Shown one piece after another: positions 1 through 7,031 of a DNA stretch of 33,140 nt (positions within the stretch are counted from its first letter, which is position 1; every line of letters starts with the position of its first letter). The DNA is from Bacteroidota bacterium (GTDB taxonomy: Bacteria > Bacteroidota > Bacteroidia > Chitinophagales > BACL12). Below the pieces are notes generated by a model that was given only the letters and a program-made list of their open reading frames with translations, did not search any database and was not told the origin of the DNA. The translations under genes and the position numbers were made by a program. The stretch is from NCBI GenBank assembly GCA_029571985.1, contig JAKQVC010000242.1, positions 1 through 33,140 on the forward strand, in the 5' to 3' direction.

Positions 1-1
1 G

Positions 2-907
2 GATCCTGCGATTGGATGGACACATTCTGGAACGCAATATGACGAACGTTGGGCCTTTAACGTAAATGACGCCGGTGATGTAAATCATGATGGTTATGAT
101 GATTTACTTGTTGGTTCAAAATATTACGATACACCAACAGATACCAATGCCGGTAAAGCTGAGTTATTCTTAGGAGGGCCAAAAGGACCACAACGAAATC
201 CGACATGGACCTTCATTGGTTCAGGCTTTGCTTCTACTGTTGGTAACAACCTTTGTTCTGGTGGCGATATCAACGGCGATGGCTATATGGACATCATCGT
301 TACAGGTAATGAATATTCTGGTGATTTGGACCGTGAAGGTATTGTATACGCGTTCTATGGTCAGCCTCAACAATGTAATCCGCCTACACACCCAAGCATC
401 TATTTTATCACTCCAAACTCAGTTACTATTGGTTGGGATTGGTTGTATGGTGCTAAAAAATATAAGTTCTATATGAAGCGATTGGATGGACCAGCTCCGG
501 CTTATTCTATTCCTACTGAGGATAGCGTGATGACTATTGGCGGTTTGGTTCCAGGCGCTCACTACAAAGCTTATGTTACAGCATTGTGTGATGCCGGTTG
601 GACAGATAAATCACTCGTACTTGATTTCTATACACCTATGCATAAGGAAGGCGTGTTAACCAATATGGATGTATATCCAACATTGGCTTCTCAATCCGTA
701 CACGTGGCTTTGGGTACTACAACAGGCCCTGTAACTATTTCCATTATGGATCTGAATGGTAATATTGTATATAACCACCAGTATGTGATAGAGCAGTCAA
801 ATACCGTCATCGTTATTAATGAGGTGGCTGATTTACCTGCCGGAAATTACTTTGTCATCGCTCAGGGTGCTAATAATAAGCTGTCGAAGCAGTTTATTAA
901 GCAATAA
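2..907 (+). CDS. Secreted FG-GAP / fibronectin III protein with T9SS sorting domain (5' partial)
   Basis: Frame 2 is open from the window edge, so the N-terminus lies outside; 301 residues are visible. The first part has two FG-GAP (integrin-alpha propeller) blades with calcium-loop motifs: DVNHDGYDDLLVG and DINGDGYMDIIVTG. A fibronectin-III-like segment follows (from PPTHPSIYF to LVLDFYT). The last ~85 residues look like a type IX secretion type-A sorting domain: a conserved NMDVYPT box, a strand with IMDLNGNIV, then LPAGNYFVI and a terminal KQFIKQ. The protein should be exported by Sec, cross the outer membrane by T9SS and be attached to or released from the surface. No enzymatic domain is visible. 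An ATG at 287 is an internal methionine within a blade, not the start. Confidence 0.85.
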   Translation, partial: DPAIGWTHSGTQYDERWAFNVNDAGDVNHDGYDDLLVGSKYYDTPTDTNAGKAELFLGGPKGPQRNPTWTFIGSGFASTVGNNLCSGGDINGDGYMDIIVTGNEYSGDLDREGIVYAFYGQPQQCNPPTHPSIYFITPNSVTIGWDWLYGAKKYKFYMKRLDGPAPAYSIPTEDSVMTIGGLVPGAHYKAYVTALCDAGWTDKSLVLDFYTPMHKEGVLTNMDVYPTLASQSVHVALGTTTGPVTISIMDLNGNIVYNHQYVIEQSNTVIVINEVADLPAGNYFVIAQGANNKLSKQFIKQ

Positions 908-945
908 GCTATAACGGGAAGGCACCAGGCAATAAGCGATTACCA

Positions 946-1032
946 GTGTGTGCTGCAGATGTGCGAAACCGGTATCCGGGTAGTTTTATACTTGGATATG
1001 AGGTTGTATATTTGTAAATCTGCAGCACACAC
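946..1032. repeat. 15-bp perfect inverted repeat flanking the marR promoter
   Basis: GTGTGTGCTGCAGAT at 946-960 and its exact reverse complement at 1018-1032 are separated by 57 bp. The segment between them carries the -7 element of marR; the right arm covers the expected transcription start. There is no T-run after the right arm, so it is a poor terminator. Paired operator sites for the adjacent MarR regulator are the simplest reading. Confidence 0.6.
1007..1014 (+). promoter_or_regulatory. Bacteroidota -7 element of marR
   Basis: TATATTTG fits TAnnTTTG, 26 nt before the marR ATG. A T-rich stretch (984-987) lies 19 nt upstream, but a clear -33 TTG is lacking. Confidence 0.5.
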
Positions 1033-1040
1033 CATAACAC

Positions 1041-1490
1041 ATGAAGATAGAACAGGCCATTAAACAGGATAGATTTAATGATGAATATCATAAGTTGTTT
1101 TTAAATCTATTGTATACAGCCGGGTGGTTAAACATTCGTCAGATACAGTTTTTTAAGCAATACGATCTTTCTCCACAACAGTTTAATATTTTACGCATTC
1201 TTAGAGGTCAGTATCCGAACCCGGCAAGTGTCAATTTGCTGATTGAACGCATGTTGGACAAGATGAGCAATGCCTCTCGCCTCGTTGATAAACTTGACGC
1301 TAAAGGCCTCGTTGAGCGCAGAAAATGTGCCGCCGATAAACGTCAGGTGGATGTGGCCATCACCAAAAAAGGTATGAAATTACTTGAGCAGATTGATAAA
1401 GAAATCGGCAATCTGGATAATATGGTGGGCTCCCTGTCTAAACAGGAAGCTAAAACAATGAACGAACTTTTGGATAAAATGCGCGGTTAA
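1041..1490 (+). CDS. MarR-family winged-helix transcriptional regulator
   Basis: 149 residues, the usual MarR length. An N-terminal dimerisation helix precedes LSPQQFNILRILRG (about 43-56), then the HTH with recognition helix around 74-89 (KMSNASRLVDKLDAKGLVER) and the wing at 92-107 with the family D-x-R signature (ADKR, 98-101). The C-terminal helices complete the dimer interface. It is probably a dimeric cytoplasmic repressor; the ligand cannot be read from sequence. Its promoter is bracketed by a 15-bp inverted repeat (946-1032), consistent with autoregulation, which is common in this family. arfB follows after 9 nt and is probably co-transcribed. An opposite-strand frame at 909-1091 overlaps the start and is judged a shadow. 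Confidence 0.88.
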   Translation: MKIEQAIKQDRFNDEYHKLFLNLLYTAGWLNIRQIQFFKQYDLSPQQFNILRILRGQYPNPASVNLLIERMLDKMSNASRLVDKLDAKGLVERRKCAADKRQVDVAITKKGMKLLEQIDKEIGNLDNMVGSLSKQEAKTMNELLDKMRG

Positions 1491-1499
1491 TGCCGTTGT

Positions 1500-1910
1500 A
1501 TGTTTTCTCTCCCGGATATTGCAAAAGAATTTACTTATTACGCTGTTCGCAGCAGTGGTAAGGGTGGTCAACACGTCAATAAAACGGCGACAAAGGTTGA
1601 AGTGTATTTTTCTATTGCTGATTCAACCTTGCTGAGTGACGACCAGAAAGCAATCTTACTTTCTGTTTTAAAGGATATCATTCATGCTGATGGCAACCTG
1701 CGCATTACCTGTGAAGAAGCGCGCTCTCAGGCTGAAAATAAGAAAAAGGCTACCCAGAAAATGATTGCGCTGATTACAAAAGCGCTCACCCCAAAAAAGA
1801 AACGCGTTCCTACGAAAAAAACGAAGGCTGCAAATGAAAAACGTTTAGAAGAGAAACGAAAACAGGCAGTTCGAAAATCTACAAGACGCAGTTCTACATC
1901 TGAAGAGTAG
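1500..1910 (+). CDS. arfB: Peptidyl-tRNA hydrolase ArfB (ribosome rescue)
   Basis: 136 residues, close to the ~140 of E. coli YaeJ/ArfB. The catalytic GGQ is at 22-24 inside RSSGKGGQHVNKTATKVE, the signature of class-I release-factor-like proteins. There is no codon-recognition domain. The tail from ~97 is very rich in Lys and Arg, as in ArfB, where it enters the empty mRNA channel of stalled ribosomes. It hydrolyses peptidyl-tRNA on non-stop ribosomes. It sits 9 nt after marR and its 3' end overlaps the convergent hydrolase gene by 17 bp. The short length and basic tail argue against RF1/RF2. Confidence 0.92.
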   Translation: MFSLPDIAKEFTYYAVRSSGKGGQHVNKTATKVEVYFSIADSTLLSDDQKAILLSVLKDIIHADGNLRITCEEARSQAENKKKATQKMIALITKALTPKKKRVPTKKTKAANEKRLEEKRKQAVRKSTRRSSTSEE

Positions 1911-2622
1911 ACAGTGCCTTCTGAATCGCATCCGATACATCACCGGGCTGCGTCAAAGTCATCATATGTGAACCATTCAGGATAAGGGTATCTGCTTTAA
2001 TTTGTGCAGCAGGTAATGTATGATCGGCAGTGCCGTGAATTTGATAGATGCGGATATTAGTATTGTCGGCCTCTGTTCTATTCCAGCTTACAATTAAATG
2101 TACGGCGCGTTTCATAAAAAGTGCCGACTTGTCAGCAATCATCGCATTGCAAGTACTTCTCTCTAATTTTCTATCCGGTTCATATAAGGGTTGCAAAACA
2201 AAGGTGGAATATTTGAATAATCCGGATGGAATCCATTTATAAACAGGATGCTCACGATATCGCGCATAATCTTCCGGAATTTCTTCAGATGAACTGGCAC
2301 TGGATAATAAAATAACCATTTCAGGATGAATAAAGCGGGTCATTTCTGTAGCCACCATACCACCTAACGACACGCCCGCAATGGCAAAAGGCTTGGTAGT
2401 GTCAATATATGCCGACATACGTTTGGCATAGGATGTCATGTCTTCATTTTCTTCCGGCATAATAAAATGCAAGTGAACGGTATCAACGTATGTGGGAAAT
2501 TGCAGGTGACTAAAAATGCGATGGTCAGAACCCTGTCCCGGTATGAGATACAAAGTAAGGTGGTCTTGCGCCTGCAAACCATGCATCAGGATTAAACAGT
2601 ACATTGTTAACAACAGTCGCAT
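1894..2622 (-). CDS. Exported alpha/beta-fold hydrolase
   Basis: 242 residues with a cleavable signal (hydrophobic 2-16, then LQAQD). The core is alpha/beta hydrolase: oxyanion loop LIPGQGSDHR (26-35), nucleophile elbow GVSLGG with Ser85, acid Asp200 (HGTADHTLP) and His219 (NGSHMM). It should be a periplasmic or envelope esterase, lipase or related hydrolase; the substrate is not predictable. A near-match -7 element (TAATTTCG, 2627-2634 on this strand) lies 4 nt before the ATG. Its 3' end overlaps arfB convergently by 17 bp. A terminator at 2669-2696 separates it from the S51 gene upstream. Confidence 0.82.
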   Translation of the reverse strand: MRLLLTMYCLILMHGLQAQDHLTLYLIPGQGSDHRIFSHLQFPTYVDTVHLHFIMPEENEDMTSYAKRMSAYIDTTKPFAIAGVSLGGMVATEMTRFIHPEMVILLSSASSSEEIPEDYARYREHPVYKWIPSGLFKYSTFVLQPLYEPDRKLERSTCNAMIADKSALFMKRAVHLIVSWNRTEADNTNIRIYQIHGTADHTLPAAQIKADTLILNGSHMMTLTQPGDVSDAIQKALSTLQM

Positions 2623-2668
2623 GTCACGAAATTACGCATTTCTGCGATGCATCGCTTAATAGGCATAC

Positions 2669-2696
2669 AAAAAAAATCCCGGCACAAAGGCCGGGA
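2669..2696 (-). terminator. Rho-independent terminator of the S51 lipoprotein gene
   Basis: On the minus strand a perfect 7-bp stem (TCCCGGC/GCCGGGA, 6-nt loop) is followed by eight T residues. It lies 84 nt after the stop of the 2781..3821 gene. Confidence 0.85.
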
Positions 2697-2780
2697 CGGT
2701 AAGACATGAAAAAATCTTCTCAATCAAAATGCGCGTTAAAGCTGCAATTCAATTTACGCCGTAACTATCAGTTTTGAGGA

Positions 2781-3821
2781 TTATTGAGCTTCAAAAAAGG
2801 TTCCGTTTTCAGCCCAGAAATACCACCAGCTTCCACCGGTACCTGAGGCCCAGGTAATTAAATTAAAAGTATTGGTTCCGGTAACAGTGGCAGGTACTTT
2901 ATATACACGTACGGCTTGATTACTTCTGTTCCAGGTTAATGGCGTGCCGCTTACACATGTTTCAGGACCTAAGGTGTTTTTCTTGCAGAAGTAAACATTA
3001 TTTATTCCGTAAACATATCCAATGCCGTTTTCATCCACGCATACGGCTGTTTCTTCCTCAACCCCTATACCTTTCACATCAATACCATAATCCTTTACCA
3101 ATCTCGCCATGAAAGTTAAATGACGACCCTTGCGATCGGGACTGTTATAATGTGAATCTGTTATGGTATTGACTAAATATGGGTGGTCAATAAAATCATT
3201 ATAACCGATGCTTACTTTGTTGCTGTAAGGGTTATCTAGGGCATCATCAGATAATACGGTTCCTTTTGCCGCGTCAAAATAAGCATCTCCTAAAATGGCA
3301 AGACCGGCGCTGGTTCCACCAACCGGAACATGTTTTACGTTGATTAAATAATTAATCGCATCTTCCAGAATGGTATTTTTCCAATTGCTGACATAATCAT
3401 TTTGATCACCACCTGCAATAAATAAAGCTTCTGCCTGGATAATCGTATTATACACGCCTATATCACTGGCATCTTTTTTACCTTTTATCACTATGGATTC
3501 GACTGAATTAACGCCGCCCAATTCAGAAAAAATATACGGATTATATCCATCAGCACCTGTTGCGCGAATGACAACGAAATCGCCGCCACCACTTCTGCTG
3601 ATCATCCATTGAAATGCGGCATCTACATCCGTACTGCCACCCATCAGTACAGTGCCTGATTGTGTCGTGGTGGTTACATCAGCTGGGTCGCCGGTTATAT
3701 AACGGGTAATTTTGTAGGATGCACTGGTTTCAGCAGATTCCGTGAGTACATCTTCCACATCCACCGGCGAACAGGAAATGACCAGCGCGGCAGGAATCAG
3801 AAATAAGGGTAAAGTTCTCAT
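2781..3821 (-). CDS. Peptidase S51 / cyanophycinase-like lipoprotein
   Basis: 346 residues. The N-terminus is a lipoprotein signal (LVISC, Cys17), so it is exported and lipid-anchored. The body matches the S51 (dipeptidase E/cyanophycinase) fold: a GGDQ motif (137-140), nucleophile elbow GGTSAG with Ser171, a DSHYNSPDRKGRH segment (222-234) resembling the D-x-H...R...GR box of cyanophycinase, and GVEEETA (253-259). Cyanophycinases cleave beta-linked Asp-Arg dipeptides, and secreted versions exist in bacteria that use external cyanophycin. The overall motif set favours cyanophycinase-like over dipeptidase E, but substrate is unproven. It is a single-gene unit with its own terminator. A possible weak promoter is TAACTTTC at 3865-3872 with TTG 17 nt upstream. 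Confidence 0.85.
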   Translation of the reverse strand: MRTLPLFLIPAALVISCSPVDVEDVLTESAETSASYKITRYITGDPADVTTTTQSGTVLMGGSTDVDAAFQWMISRSGGGDFVVIRATGADGYNPYIFSELGGVNSVESIVIKGKKDASDIGVYNTIIQAEALFIAGGDQNDYVSNWKNTILEDAINYLINVKHVPVGGTSAGLAILGDAYFDAAKGTVLSDDALDNPYSNKVSIGYNDFIDHPYLVNTITDSHYNSPDRKGRHLTFMARLVKDYGIDVKGIGVEEETAVCVDENGIGYVYGINNVYFCKKNTLGPETCVSGTPLTWNRSNQAVRVYKVPATVTGTNTFNLITWASGTGGSWWYFWAENGTFFEAQ

Positions 3822-4099
3822 ATGTAAGTGTTTTGATTAGCTGCAGAGTCGCTATTCTGCTTTCGAAAGTTAGCTAATTGCCTGATTATCAACCGATAAA
3901 ACAGTCATATTTTACCAGGCTTTTGTGACATGCAAAAGGTCCTTCAACAAGTGCTGATGCACCTGATTGCACTATGTAAACACAGGAAATCTGCGTTAAT
4001 CTTGTGTATATACAGGCAATTTTGTGACATAAAAGGGTAGGGAAGAGCCCCTTGATACTCTCCGCCTGCAATGTCAAATCATGCTTGTCTACGAGAAGG

Positions 4100-5695
4100 C
4101 TATACGGCTTCCGTTTTAAACTCGCTGGTTGTGTGGAAGGAGATGTGGGGATGGTTTTGGATGGCCACATTTAACGCCCAGGCAGTTTCTGCCATATAAA
4201 CCGGATTGTTGTCCTTATCAAAATAAATATAATCTGTTTTTAAGCGCATAAATTCGTCGAGTTGCTTTTTATCGGTTGTCGTTAACCAGCAAGCCTTATT
4301 CATGCTTATCGGTTGAAAACGACATTTTGCGCCATATTCATGTTCGAGACGGTACTGGATTACCTCAAACTGAAGTTCACCAACGGTGCCTACTACTTTT
4401 TTGTGTCCGTTATTATGTAAAAATAATTGCGCTACCCCTTCATCCGTTAATTGTTCAATACCTTTCTCCAATTGTTTGGTTTTCATTGGATCCATGTTGA
4501 TGAGCTCCTTGAAAATCTCCGGCGAGAAACTTGGAATTCCTCTGAACATCACGTCTTCACCTTCTGTGAGTGTATCTCCAATTTTAAAATTACCGGTATC
4601 GTATAAACCAATAACATCTCCCGGAAATGCTTCGTCTACCACATCTTTACTTGAGGCTAAAAATGCGTATGGATTATTGAAGCGTAAATTTTTATCAAGA
4701 CGAACGTGATGATAAAAATTATTGCGTTCAAAATGTCCGGAACAAACGCGCAGAAACGCTATTCGGTCTCGGTGGCGCGGGTCGATATTGGCGTGTATTT
4801 TGAAAATAAAACCGGTGAATTTTGGTTCATCAGCTTCAACATGGCGTTTATCCGTATCTCTGCCTTGAGGCAATGGTGCGATCTGAATAAAGGTTTCCAG
4901 CAATTCCTGAACACCAAAATTATTAATGGCGCTTCCGAAAAATACAGGCGCAACTTCTGCTTTTAAATAGCGGTTCACATCAAATGTATCGTAAACACCT
5001 TCAATTAACTCAACATCATGTCGCAAGGTATCGGCATCCCGTTGACCTACTTGTGCATCTAAAGCAGTGTCCTGAATATTTTCTATGGTAAACACATCAT
5101 CTTCAACCCGCTGTGAACCTGGTCTGAAGAGATTGAGTTTTTTGTGATATAAGGAATAAACACCTTTGAAATACGTGCCGGTATTTATTGGCCAGGATAA
5201 TGGCCGCACTTTAATTTTTAATTTCTCTTCGAGTTCATCCAATAAATCAAAAGGATCTTTTCCATCGCGGTCCATTTTGTTGATGAAGATGATAACCGGT
5301 GTATTCCGCATACGACACACTTCCATCAATCGCTCTGTTTGCTCCTCAACACCCTTTACGCAATCGATAACCAGAATAACGGAGTCAACTGCGGTTAAAG
5401 TTCTATAGGTATCTTCAGCAAAGTCCTTGTGACCGGGTGTATCTAACAAATTCACCATGATGCCTTCATACACAAAACTCATTACTGAAGTCGCCACAGA
5501 GATACCACGCTGACGTTCAATTTCCATGAAGTCGCTCGTAGCCGATTTTTTTATCTTATTGCTTTTTACAGCACCTGCCACCTGTATCGCTCCACCATAT
5601 AAAAGGAATTTCTCAGTCAGGGTTGTTTTTCCGGCATCCGGGTGACTGATAATGGCAAATGTTCGCCTACGTTGTATTTCTGATTCAATGCGCAT
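4100..5695 (-). CDS. prfC: Peptide chain release factor 3 (RF3)
   Basis: 531 residues, as expected for RF3. GTPase motifs are clear: P-loop SHPDAGKTT (17-25), switch I RQRGISV (61-67), DTPGH (85-89) and NKMD (139-142), followed by the EF-Tu-like domain 2 and the RF3 C-terminal domain ([24 protein letters not shown] region). RF3 recycles RF1/RF2 from the ribosome after termination. The frame stays open to an ATG at 5797, but a -7 box at 5712-5719 lies between, and RF3 proteins begin close to the [19 protein letters not shown] region, so ATG 5695 is the start. It is divergent from the ICMT-like gene with 88 bp between them. Confidence 0.95.
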   Translation of the reverse strand: MRIESEIQRRRTFAIISHPDAGKTTLTEKFLLYGGAIQVAGAVKSNKIKKSATSDFMEIERQRGISVATSVMSFVYEGIMVNLLDTPGHKDFAEDTYRTLTAVDSVILVIDCVKGVEEQTERLMEVCRMRNTPVIIFINKMDRDGKDPFDLLDELEEKLKIKVRPLSWPINTGTYFKGVYSLYHKKLNLFRPGSQRVEDDVFTIENIQDTALDAQVGQRDADTLRHDVELIEGVYDTFDVNRYLKAEVAPVFFGSAINNFGVQELLETFIQIAPLPQGRDTDKRHVEADEPKFTGFIFKIHANIDPRHRDRIAFLRVCSGHFERNNFYHHVRLDKNLRFNNPYAFLASSKDVVDEAFPGDVIGLYDTGNFKIGDTLTEGEDVMFRGIPSFSPEIFKELINMDPMKTKQLEKGIEQLTDEGVAQLFLHNNGHKKVVGTVGELQFEVIQYRLEHEYGAKCRFQPISMNKACWLTTTDKKQLDEFMRLKTDYIYFDKDNNPVYMAETAWALNVAIQNHPHISFHTTSEFKTEAV

Positions 5696-5711
5696 ATTAC
5701 TAAAACGGGTG

Positions 5712-5719
5712 CAAAGATA
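5712..5719 (-). promoter_or_regulatory. -7 element of prfC
   Basis: TATCTTTG on the minus strand is an exact TAnnTTTG match, 16 nt before ATG 5695. It decides against the longer N-terminal start at 5797. No -33 TTG is seen at the usual distance. Confidence 0.6.
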
Positions 5720-5783
5720 CCAATTGGCGGGCAGAGCGTTGGGGTTCATTAAATGGGTAAAATGTAGTATTGTTGCAGGATAT

Positions 5784-6242
5784 ATGGCAGCGCTCAAGGC
5801 ACAGGACTATCTGTTTGTTGGCATCCAATTGATAATCGGGGCCGTTTATGGGTTTTGTGCTTTTTTTGTGCAACACCCGCAAACATGGCCATTTAATCAG
5901 GCGGGCTGGTTGCTCATCATTTCCGGCATCTTGTTTACAGGATGGGCTGTTTGGCAAATCAGGCATCATATTACCATGTTTCCAACACCGAAAGATCATG
6001 CACAGCTTATAACAACCGGGGCTTTTGCCCGCGTCAGACATCCGATTTATTCCGGCATTTTATTGATTGCATTCGGTGGCGCCTGGCTGGCCGGTTCCTG
6101 GGTAATGATGGGATTAGGCGTAATGCTAAATGCTTTGTTCTATGTGAAATCCAATTATGAAGAAAAACGGTTGTCAGCCTTTTTTCCGGAATATCCTGTG
6201 TATATGCAGGAGACAGGTAAGTTTTTTCCAAAATTGAAATAA
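5784..6242 (+). CDS. Isoprenylcysteine/phospholipid methyltransferase-like membrane protein
   Basis: 152 residues with about four membrane segments. The C-terminal half has the ICMT/PEMT signature: [16 protein letters not shown], the RHPxYxG motif that binds S-adenosylmethionine, and [19 protein letters not shown], the E-x-x-L...F...Y-x-x-Y block. Bacterial members methylate small lipids or other membrane substrates; the substrate here is unknown. An upstream in-frame ATG (5652) lies inside prfC antisense and adds unrelated residues, so ATG 5784 is preferred. A near -7 element, TAGTATTG (5765-5772), precedes it. The queuosine-type transporter follows after 6 nt, so the two are probably one operon. 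Confidence 0.82.
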   Translation: MAALKAQDYLFVGIQLIIGAVYGFCAFFVQHPQTWPFNQAGWLLIISGILFTGWAVWQIRHHITMFPTPKDHAQLITTGAFARVRHPIYSGILLIAFGGAWLAGSWVMMGLGVMLNALFYVKSNYEEKRLSAFFPEYPVYMQETGKFFPKLK

Positions 6243-6248
6243 TATTGT

Positions 6249-7031
6249 ATGGATACGCAACATCATAATCCATTTACCAATAAGCCAGCTCAACTGCTGT
6301 TAATCTTAGGTGTTTTTTTTGTAACCAATGCTTTGATTGCCGAGTTTATCGGTGTGAAAATATTTGCATTGGAAGAAAGCTTTGGATTAAAACCATTCAA
6401 CTGGAATTTATTTGGAGAAACAGGTTCACTCAATTTTACAGTCGGCGTAATTCTCTGGCCTTTTGTGTTTATACTCACGGATATTATCAATGAATATTTC
6501 GGTATGAAAGGTGTGAAACGATTAAGTTATCTCGCCATATTATTTATTCTGTATGCCTTTGGAATTGTGTATGTTGCTATTCAATTAGCTCCCGCCGGAT
6601 TTTGGCCGGGTTCTTACAGCGATCAGGGCGTTCCGGATATGCAAAAAGCGTATGCAGCTATTTTCGGGCAGGGTATGTGGATTATAGCAGGAAGTGTTGT
6701 CGCATTTTTAATCGGCCAATTGGTAGATGTTTTTGTATTTCACCGCATCAAGAAATTTACCGGAGAAAAAAGTATTTGGATGCGCGCTACGGGCTCAACG
6801 GCGGTATCGCAACTCATTGATAGTGTGGTTGTATTATATATTGCGTTTGTGTTGGGGCCACCCGACTGGAGTATAGGATTATGGTTTGCTGTAGCTACCG
6901 TCAACTATTGTTATAAATTACTGGCAGCCATTGTGTTAACACCGGTGTTGTATTGGGTGCATACCATTATCGATAAGTATTTAGGCAAAGAATTAAGTGA
7001 ACGCATGCGCGCTGAAGCGATGGAATCTTAA
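6249..7031 (+). CDS. yhhQ: YhhQ/VUT-family queuosine precursor transporter
   Basis: 260 residues with six or seven hydrophobic segments. Family hallmarks are WPFVFILTDIINEYFG (70-85), a GQLVDVFVFHRIKKFTGEKSIW-type cytoplasmic stretch, and RATGSTAVSQLIDS with conserved Gly-Ser-Thr and Gln-Asp. These match the VUT/YhhQ family, which imports queuosine precursors (preQ0, preQ1 or q) across the inner membrane. The exact precursor cannot be read. It is translationally close to the ICMT-like gene (6-nt gap). Its stop overlaps the convergent dnaG stop in a shared TTAA (7028-7031), leaving no room for a terminator between them. Confidence 0.88.
   Translation: MDTQHHNPFTNKPAQLLLILGVFFVTNALIAEFIGVKIFALEESFGLKPFNWNLFGETGSLNFTVGVILWPFVFILTDIINEYFGMKGVKRLSYLAILFILYAFGIVYVAIQLAPAGFWPGSYSDQGVPDMQKAYAAIFGQGMWIIAGSVVAFLIGQLVDVFVFHRIKKFTGEKSIWMRATGSTAVSQLIDSVVVLYIAFVLGPPDWSIGLWFAVATVNYCYKLLAAIVLTPVLYWVHTIIDKYLGKELSERMRAEAMES

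Noticed and set aside
1-6. GGATCC (BamHI) at the exact window start, perhaps a cloning junction
   Set aside because: The hexamer recurs elsewhere in the window (for example near 9719 and 15646) and the other end has no matching site, so a cloned-insert origin is possible but not supported.
909-1091. Minus-strand 60-codon frame overlapping the marR start
   Set aside because: It runs through the marR promoter and coding start, has no recognisable domain and no promoter of its own.
3889-4170. Minus-strand 93-codon frame across the prfC 3' end
   Set aside because: It overlaps the end of prfC in another frame, has a composition unlike a protein family, and lacks a convincing start region.
4276-5408. 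Several plus-strand frames inside prfC
   Set aside because: All lie antisense to a confidently identified gene and show no domain or promoter.
5696-5797. 34-residue N-terminal extension of RF3
   Set aside because: The -7 box at 5712-5719 lies within it and the extra residues do not match RF3 proteins.
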